Assembly (NCBI GenBank): GCA_031261885.1
Contig: JAISIU010000093.1
Coordinates: forward strand, 1-8,243
Length of the DNA stretch: 8,243 nt
Reading direction: 5' to 3'
DNA from: Bifidobacteriaceae bacterium
GTDB taxonomy: Bacteria; Actinomycetota; Actinomycetes; Actinomycetales; WQXJ01
The position numbers and the translations under genes were made by a program. Of the stretch, positions 5,005-8,243 are shown in pieces. The first letter of the stretch is position 1. Every line of letters starts with the position of its first letter. The notes beneath the pieces are model-generated. The model did not search any database. It was given only the letters and a program-made list of their open reading frames with translations, and was not told the DNA's origin.

Positions 5005-5010
5005 ACTGTA
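5005..5010 (-). promoter_or_regulatory. Possible -10 element upstream of the GarA-like gene
   Basis: The minus strand reads TACAGT, a TANNNT -10, about 35 nt upstream of the GarA ATG. The expected -35 position has no consensus match. It may provide a separate start for garA and ftsR within the longer operon. Confidence 0.35.
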
Positions 5011-5060
5011 CCGGCCCGCCGGACCCCCGACGCGCCGGGAGTCCCCTATCCACCAGCCAG

Positions 5061-5087
5061 CCCCACCCTTTGCGTCAGTGGGTGGGG
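5061..5087 (-). terminator. GC hairpin across the end of the downstream DUF881 gene
   Basis: CCCCACCC (5061-5068) and GGGTGGGG (5080-5087) are perfect inverse complements around 11 nt, and the DUF881 stop codon lies in the loop. No U-tract follows on the minus strand. It might attenuate read-through from the DUF881 operon into garA, or be a by-product of the proline-rich C-terminal codons. Confidence 0.3.
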
Positions 5088-5953
5088 GCGGGTGAGGCGT
5101 AGTGGGGTGTGGCGAGCGGCCGGACGGCTGTGATCGTGAGGCTGGCCTGGTTCGTCAGGTTGTAGGTCGCGCCCGCGGCCGTGACCTGTTTGAGAACTCC
5201 GCCGGGAATGTTCAGCGCGACGGACAGGGTGTCCGGGTCGCCGATCGCGTCGAAGACGTACGGGGCGCTGACGCTCGTGCCGTCGACGTCGACCGACGCG
5301 GGACGTGTCGCGGTGGCCGTCCGCCCGGCGGCCACCCAGGAGGAGGCCGTGATCCGTTGGGCGCCGAGCGTGATCGCCTCGGCGCCGGCGTTCCTGAGCT
5401 CCTCGAGCGCGTGGTAGAGCTGCGCGGCCGTCACCTTTCCGGCCGGGTCGTAGATCGTCAGTTCGATGCCGGGCCCGGTGGCCGGGTCGGTCCCGGCGAG
5501 GATGCCCTGCGTTTTCGCGCGTTGCTCGGCGGCCTGGTCGGCGGCGGCCGCCTGGTCGGCCGAGTTGGTCAGCTGCGACTTCTGCGCCTCGAGCTGACTG
5601 TTCTCCTGCCGCAGCTGGTCGACCCGGCCATTGAGCTCATCGAGCAGCCAAACGAGGTCGTCCTCGCGGGCGTTCGCGTAGGCGGACTGGGAGTTCTGGT
5701 GGACCTGCGTGACCGCGCCGAAGCCGAGCACCGCGCACAGGATCGCGGCCGTGACCTGCGCCTTCGTGAACCGTGGCCGCATCGCCCGTCCCATACGGCG
5801 CCAGGCGGCCCAACGGTCACCCCGCCCGGCCCGCCCGGCCGCCTCTCCCCCGGTGACGCTCGCCGCCGGGCCCGTCCCGCCGGCATCGGGCACGCTCGGG
5901 GATAGGTCCCGCGCACGCCCGCCGGGCCGTTCGCGTCCGTCCACGGTGCTCAT
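5075..5953 (-). CDS. DUF881 family membrane-anchored protein (downstream copy, Rv1825-like)
   Basis: This 292-residue protein is anchored once in the membrane. A cytoplasmic, Gly/Arg-rich disordered stretch covers residues 1-60, followed by a basic patch and one transmembrane helix at about 65-84 ('AQVTAAILCAVLGFGAVTQV'). A coiled coil follows at about 97-148 ('VWLLDELNGRVDQLRQENSQLEAQKSQL'). The extracytoplasmic DUF881 domain spans about 152-285 and includes 'GPGIELTIYDP', 'LYHALEELRNAGAEAITLGAQRITASSWV' and 'APYVFDAIGDPDTLSVALNIPGGVL'. The ATG at 5953 overlaps the sbp stop as ATGA (5950-5953), indicating coupled translation. The family has no established biochemical activity; in Bacillus subtilis the DUF881 gene ylxW lies beside ftsA/ftsZ. 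A role at the envelope or division site is inference from that context. Confidence 0.87.
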   Translation of the reverse strand: MSTVDGRERPGGRARDLSPSVPDAGGTGPAASVTGGEAAGRAGRGDRWAAWRRMGRAMRPRFTKAQVTAAILCAVLGFGAVTQVHQNSQSAYANAREDDLVWLLDELNGRVDQLRQENSQLEAQKSQLTNSADQAAAADQAAEQRAKTQGILAGTDPATGPGIELTIYDPAGKVTAAQLYHALEELRNAGAEAITLGAQRITASSWVAAGRTATATRPASVDVDGTSVSAPYVFDAIGDPDTLSVALNIPGGVLKQVTAAGATYNLTNQASLTITAVRPLATPHYASPAPTH

Positions 5954-6282
5954 GCCTTGAACAGCCGGCGGCGGATCGCGGCCGCGTTCGAGAAGATCCG
6001 GATGCCGAGCACGACGACGACGGCCGTCGAAAGCTGCGAGCCGACGCCGAGCTGGTCGCCGAGGAACACGATGAACGCGGCGACGAGCACGTTCGAGAGG
6101 AACGAGACGACGAACACCTTGTCGTCGAACTGGCCGTCGAGCAGCGCCCTGAGCGCGCCGGACAGCGCGTCGAGCGCCGCGACGACGGCGATCGGGAGAT
6201 ACGGTGTGAGCTCGGCCGGCACGGACGGGTGGAAGATCAGCCCGGCGACGACGCCGACGACGAGCCCGATCACAGCGATCAC
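5950..6282 (-). CDS. sbp: Small basic protein Sbp (DUF1290), integral membrane
   Basis: This 110-residue integral membrane protein of the DUF1290/Sbp family has four predicted membrane segments at about residues 1-17, 27-44, 53-75 and 80-98. The conserved family block is 'LPIAVVAALDALSGALRALLDGQFDDKVFVVSFLSNVLVAAFIVFLGDQLGV'. The C-terminus is basic (RRRLFKA). No activity is known. It is almost always found beside DUF881 genes, here between two of them, and in Firmicutes near ftsA/ftsZ, so a membrane complex with the DUF881 proteins is a reasonable guess. The start is GTG at 6282: AAAGGAG lies 8 nt upstream and the GTGA overlaps the preceding DUF881 stop (6279-6281). The frame extends further upstream but would only shadow the DUF881 gene. 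Confidence 0.9.
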   Translation of the reverse strand: MIAVIGLVVGVVAGLIFHPSVPAELTPYLPIAVVAALDALSGALRALLDGQFDDKVFVVSFLSNVLVAAFIVFLGDQLGVGSQLSTAVVVVLGIRIFSNAAAIRRRLFKA

Positions 6283-7313
6283 GGCGTGGTCTCCTTTCCG
6301 CCGCCCGCCCCCGTGCGTCCCAGCTCGGCAGCCGTGCGGCTCGGCGTGGCCGATGCCGCGTTGCGAGTGGGCGTGGCGGTCGCCTTGGATTTCGTCTTGT
6401 GTTTCGGTTTGGCCGTGCCCGATGCCGGCGCGGTCGGCGTGGCCGTCGCCGTGGGCGGGGCGCTCGCGTAGTAGAGCGCGGCGGCGGCCCCGGATCCGGG
6501 CAGGTCGATGCGGCTCGAAGTGGCTTCGTCGACGGAGGCGCCGACGTCGTTCCGCAGCACGGCCAGGCGGGTGCCGCCGTCGGTGCGCGCCAGGCCGGTC
6601 TCCATGGCCTCGGCGTCGCCGATCGCGCTGATCCGGAAGGGCGAGACGACGGGCTGGAGGTCCACCTGGATCGACTGTCCGGCCTCGCTGATCGCGGACG
6701 TGGCGGTCAGACGCACGCCGTTGATGCCGACGGCTTCCGCGCCGGCCTGCCACAGCCCGTTCGCGACGACCTCGAGGTCGTCCGCTTGGACAAGGTCGGC
6801 GCTCGTGCCGCCGGCCTGCTGGCTCTGCGTGATCGTGATGACGAGCCCGGGGCCCTGGACCGCGGTGGTCCCGGCCGCCAGCGCCAACGCGTCGGCCCCG
6901 CTGCCTTGCGCGCTCTGACCCCGGCCGACCAACCCACCGACCTCGGCCGCGAGGGTCGCGTTCTCGGAGGCGAGGGCCTTGGCCTGGTTTTGGCGCTGTT
7001 GGGCCTGGGTGCGGAGGTTGTCGAGGGCCTTCGCCTCCTTGGGCTCGGGGGCGCGGAGCGCGGCGACGGCCATGACGATCGCGATCCCGAGGGCCAGGGC
7101 GATGACGGCCGTGACGGCGCGTCCCGACCAGGTGCGGCGGCGTGTCCCGTGGGCCTTCTCGGCGGCGGCCTCGGCGTAGCCGGGGTCGAGCGGATGGTCC
7201 ATGACCTCGCGGAGCAACGTCATCGATTCGTCGACGGCGCGCCGCCGGACGTTATGGAACCGGGCGCGGGAACCCCCTGGTGGGGGCGTGTTTGACGCGG
7301 GTGGCCGCGTCAC
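6279..7313 (-). CDS. DUF881 family membrane-anchored protein (upstream copy, Rv1823-like)
   Basis: This 344-residue protein has the same plan as the downstream DUF881 copy. The cytoplasmic N-terminus carries 'DESMTLLREVMDHPLDPGYAEAAAEK' (about 28-53), a block also found in Streptomyces homologues. One transmembrane helix lies at about 66-86, a short coiled coil at about 93-128 ('LRTQAQQRQNQAKALASENATLAAEV'), and the external DUF881 domain at about 145-285 ('GPGLVITITQS', 'VANGLWQAGAEAVGINGVRLTATSAI', 'SPFRISAIGDAEAM'). Residues 284-344 form an unusual Thr/Ala/Pro/Lys-rich tail. The GTG at 7313 is preferred because it overlaps the upstream stop as GTGA, has GGAG 6 nt upstream, and includes the conserved DESM block; an ATG at 7223 would give 314 residues. 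Divergence from the other copy suggests non-redundant partners around Sbp. Confidence 0.85.
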   Translation of the reverse strand: MTRPPASNTPPPGGSRARFHNVRRRAVDESMTLLREVMDHPLDPGYAEAAAEKAHGTRRRTWSGRAVTAVIALALGIAIVMAVAALRAPEPKEAKALDNLRTQAQQRQNQAKALASENATLAAEVGGLVGRGQSAQGSGADALALAAGTTAVQGPGLVITITQSQQAGGTSADLVQADDLEVVANGLWQAGAEAVGINGVRLTATSAISEAGQSIQVDLQPVVSPFRISAIGDAEAMETGLARTDGGTRLAVLRNDVGASVDEATSSRIDLPGSGAAAALYYASAPPTATATPTAPASGTAKPKHKTKSKATATPTRNAASATPSRTAAELGRTGAGGGKETTP

Positions 7314-7897
7314 TGCGCGCTCCGGGCGGCCTGGTCGCCGTGGGACGCCTCGATCGCCGCGAACCGGAGGGAACGGCGGGCACCGACGATGTATTGGAAG
7401 CAGGCGATCCAGTACAGCGCGAGTCCCCAGATCGCGAACGCCCAGCCCGCGGCCCAGAAGGCCCGGCCCCACGCGCCCGGCAGTGAGTCGAGCAGCAGGA
7501 TCGGGAACGCGTACATGAGGGCGAGCGTGGCGGCCTTGCCGAGGAACACGACCTGGAGCGTCGGTTGGCCGTGGGCCTTCAGGTAGAGCAGCACCACGCC
7601 CATCGTCGCCTCGCGCAGCAGCAACAGCGCGACCACCCACCACGGCACGCGGCCCACCCACGCCAGCCCGACGATCGCGACGATGATGAAGCAGCGGTCC
7701 GCCGCCGGGTCGAGGATGCGGCCCAGGTCGGAGTACTGGTGGAGCTTGCGGGCCAGCCAGCCGTCGAGCCAGTCACTGACGCCGGAGGCGACCAGCGTGG
7801 CGAAGGCCCACACGTCATGGTGGGACAGAATCAACCAGGCGAACACCGGCACGAGGCACAGGCGGATCAGGCTGATGCCGTTCGGCACGGTCAACAC
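7310..7897 (-). CDS. CDP-alcohol phosphatidyltransferase family protein (PgsA2-like)
   Basis: This membrane enzyme family moves a phosphatidyl group from CDP-diacylglycerol to an alcohol (glycerol-3-phosphate, inositol phosphate or phosphatidylglycerol) in the inner membrane. The complete signature D-x2-D-G-x2-A-R-x8-G-x3-D-x3-D is visible as 'SDWLDGWLARKLHQYSDLGRILDPAADR' with D42, D45, G46, A49, R50, G59, D63 and D67. Several hydrophobic segments are present (about 9-25, 29-41, 70-83, 85-106, 120-136, 145-170). The N-terminal 'VLTVPNGISLIRL' and the gene order match M. tuberculosis PgsA2 (Rv1822), whose substrate I would not assume. The start is uncertain. GTG 7897 gives 195 residues but lacks a nearby ribosome site, while GGAAGGAAG at 7949-7941 has no standard start after it. 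The next upstream in-frame ATG (8095) lies above the likely promoter. It heads the minus-strand operon. Confidence 0.88.
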   Translation of the reverse strand: MLTVPNGISLIRLCLVPVFAWLILSHHDVWAFATLVASGVSDWLDGWLARKLHQYSDLGRILDPAADRCFIIVAIVGLAWVGRVPWWVVALLLLREATMGVVLLYLKAHGQPTLQVVFLGKAATLALMYAFPILLLDSLPGAWGRAFWAAGWAFAIWGLALYWIACFQYIVGARRSLRFAAIEASHGDQAARSAQ

Positions 7898-7993
7898 GCG
7901 GCGTCCGCTGGTGGACTGGACCGGGAGTGTGGGCGTGGTTCTTCCTTCCCTTCGGGCGGGCCGCCGGCCGATGACGGTGTGCGGCTGTGCACC

Positions 7994-7999
7994 ACGATA
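7994..7999 (-). promoter_or_regulatory. Possible -10 element for the minus-strand operon
   Basis: TATCGT on the minus strand (7999-7994) fits TANNNT, and TGCCGC 17 nt upstream is a poor -35 (three of six matches). It lies in the 196-bp divergent spacer before the phosphatidyltransferase gene and would place the transcript start near 7987. Confidence 0.35.
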
Positions 8000-8081
8000 C
8001 TTGGCCCGAGCCGTCCGCGGCAGCCCGGCACGCGCGAGGCCGCCAGGAGCCGCCGGAGCCCCGTGGCCCGTGGCGCGGCGG

Positions 8082-8087
8082 TAGCCT
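8082..8087 (+). promoter_or_regulatory. -10 element for a leaderless YigZ-family transcript
   Basis: TAGCCT ends 6 nt before the ATG at 8094, the spacing expected if transcription starts at the A of the start codon. No Shine-Dalgarno is close to the ATG, and no -35 match is seen. Confidence 0.35.
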
Positions 8088-8093
8088 CGGGGC

Positions 8094-8243
8094 ATGTCCA
8101 GGCGCGCGCTCCCGCGGCCGGGCTCGCCGGGCGACATCGGCCCGGCGGCCCCGCCGGAGGCGGCGTGGCGCGCGCTCGCGGATCGCGTCGAGACGGAGAC
8201 CGTGATCAACAAGTCGCGTTTCCTGGCCCTCCTCGTGCCGGTC
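8094..8243 (+). CDS. YigZ/IMPACT family protein, N-terminal part (3' end outside window)
   Basis: Only the first 50 residues are inside the window. After an Ala/Pro/Arg-rich lead (residues 1-25) the segment 'LADRVETETVINKSRFLALLVPV' matches the opening strand of the UPF0029/IMPACT (YigZ) family, where 'xxKSRFxAxLxPV' is the most conserved N-terminal motif. Family members are small proteins of about 200 residues tied loosely to translation control; their activity in bacteria is not well defined. The ATG at 8094 is the best start, with a -10-like TAGCCT 6 nt upstream. It overlaps a minus-strand ATG (8095), but that one is unlikely to be used. The lead before the conserved region is longer than usual, so a later start cannot be excluded. 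Confidence 0.72.
   Translation, partial: MSRRALPRPGSPGDIGPAAPPEAAWRALADRVETETVINKSRFLALLVPV

Noticed and set aside
8093..8095. ATG start for the phosphatidyltransferase gene at 8095
   Set aside because: It would add about 66 low-complexity residues, overlaps the divergent YigZ-family start, and lies upstream of the likely promoter.
1..8243. Mobile element, CRISPR array, tRNA or rRNA
   Set aside because: No transposase or integrase motifs, no regularly spaced repeats and no tRNA-like cloverleaf were seen; gene order is typical core chromosome.

Overview
This is a high-GC window with many GTG starts and strong purine Shine-Dalgarno sites. Several gene families are diagnostic of Actinomycetota: RbpA, polyprenol-phosphomannose synthase, GarA/OdhI, an FtsR-type MerR regulator, DUF881/Sbp proteins and a DUF6912 protein. 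I cannot name the order or genus. The content is mostly chromosomal housekeeping. I see no transposase, integrase, CRISPR array, tRNA or rRNA.

Layout, left to right. The 3' end of a polyprenol monophosphomannose synthase gene (+) converges on rbpA (-), with a perfect 16-bp hairpin between them. rbpA has a long, structured, gene-free upstream region (1073-1440) that carries a candidate ECF-sigma promoter. Next is a DUF6912 gene (-), divergent from an OsmC-family peroxiredoxin gene (+); the short spacer holds a -10 element that reads on both strands. A convergent, locally AT-rich spacer with repeated stem-loops (2419-2650) separates OsmC from a long minus-strand block.

The minus-strand block is read from about 7990 down to 2651: CDP-alcohol phosphatidyltransferase, DUF881, small basic protein (Sbp), DUF881, GarA-like FHA protein, FtsR-like MerR, then a second MerR regulator. 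The first three junctions and the GarA/FtsR junction are 4-nt stop/start overlaps (GTGA or ATGA), so these genes look translationally coupled. The order matches the pgsA2-Rv1823-1824-1825-gcvH-garA-Rv1828-1829-1830 region of Mycobacterium tuberculosis, but gcvH and the Rv1829-like nuclease gene are absent. A YigZ/IMPACT-family gene (+) starts divergently at the right end and runs off the window.

Together the genes link envelope lipid chemistry (phospholipid head-group transfer, mannosyl-phosphopolyprenol), membrane-anchored DUF881/Sbp proteins that sit beside division genes in other bacteria, division-gene regulation (FtsR), control of 2-oxoglutarate metabolism (GarA), and global transcription control (RbpA). 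The most unusual points are an RbpA with a long lysine/alanine tail, a GarA whose N-terminal phospho-switch motif is not recognisable, the structured rbpA upstream region, and a MerR-type operator dyad upstream of the second MerR gene.
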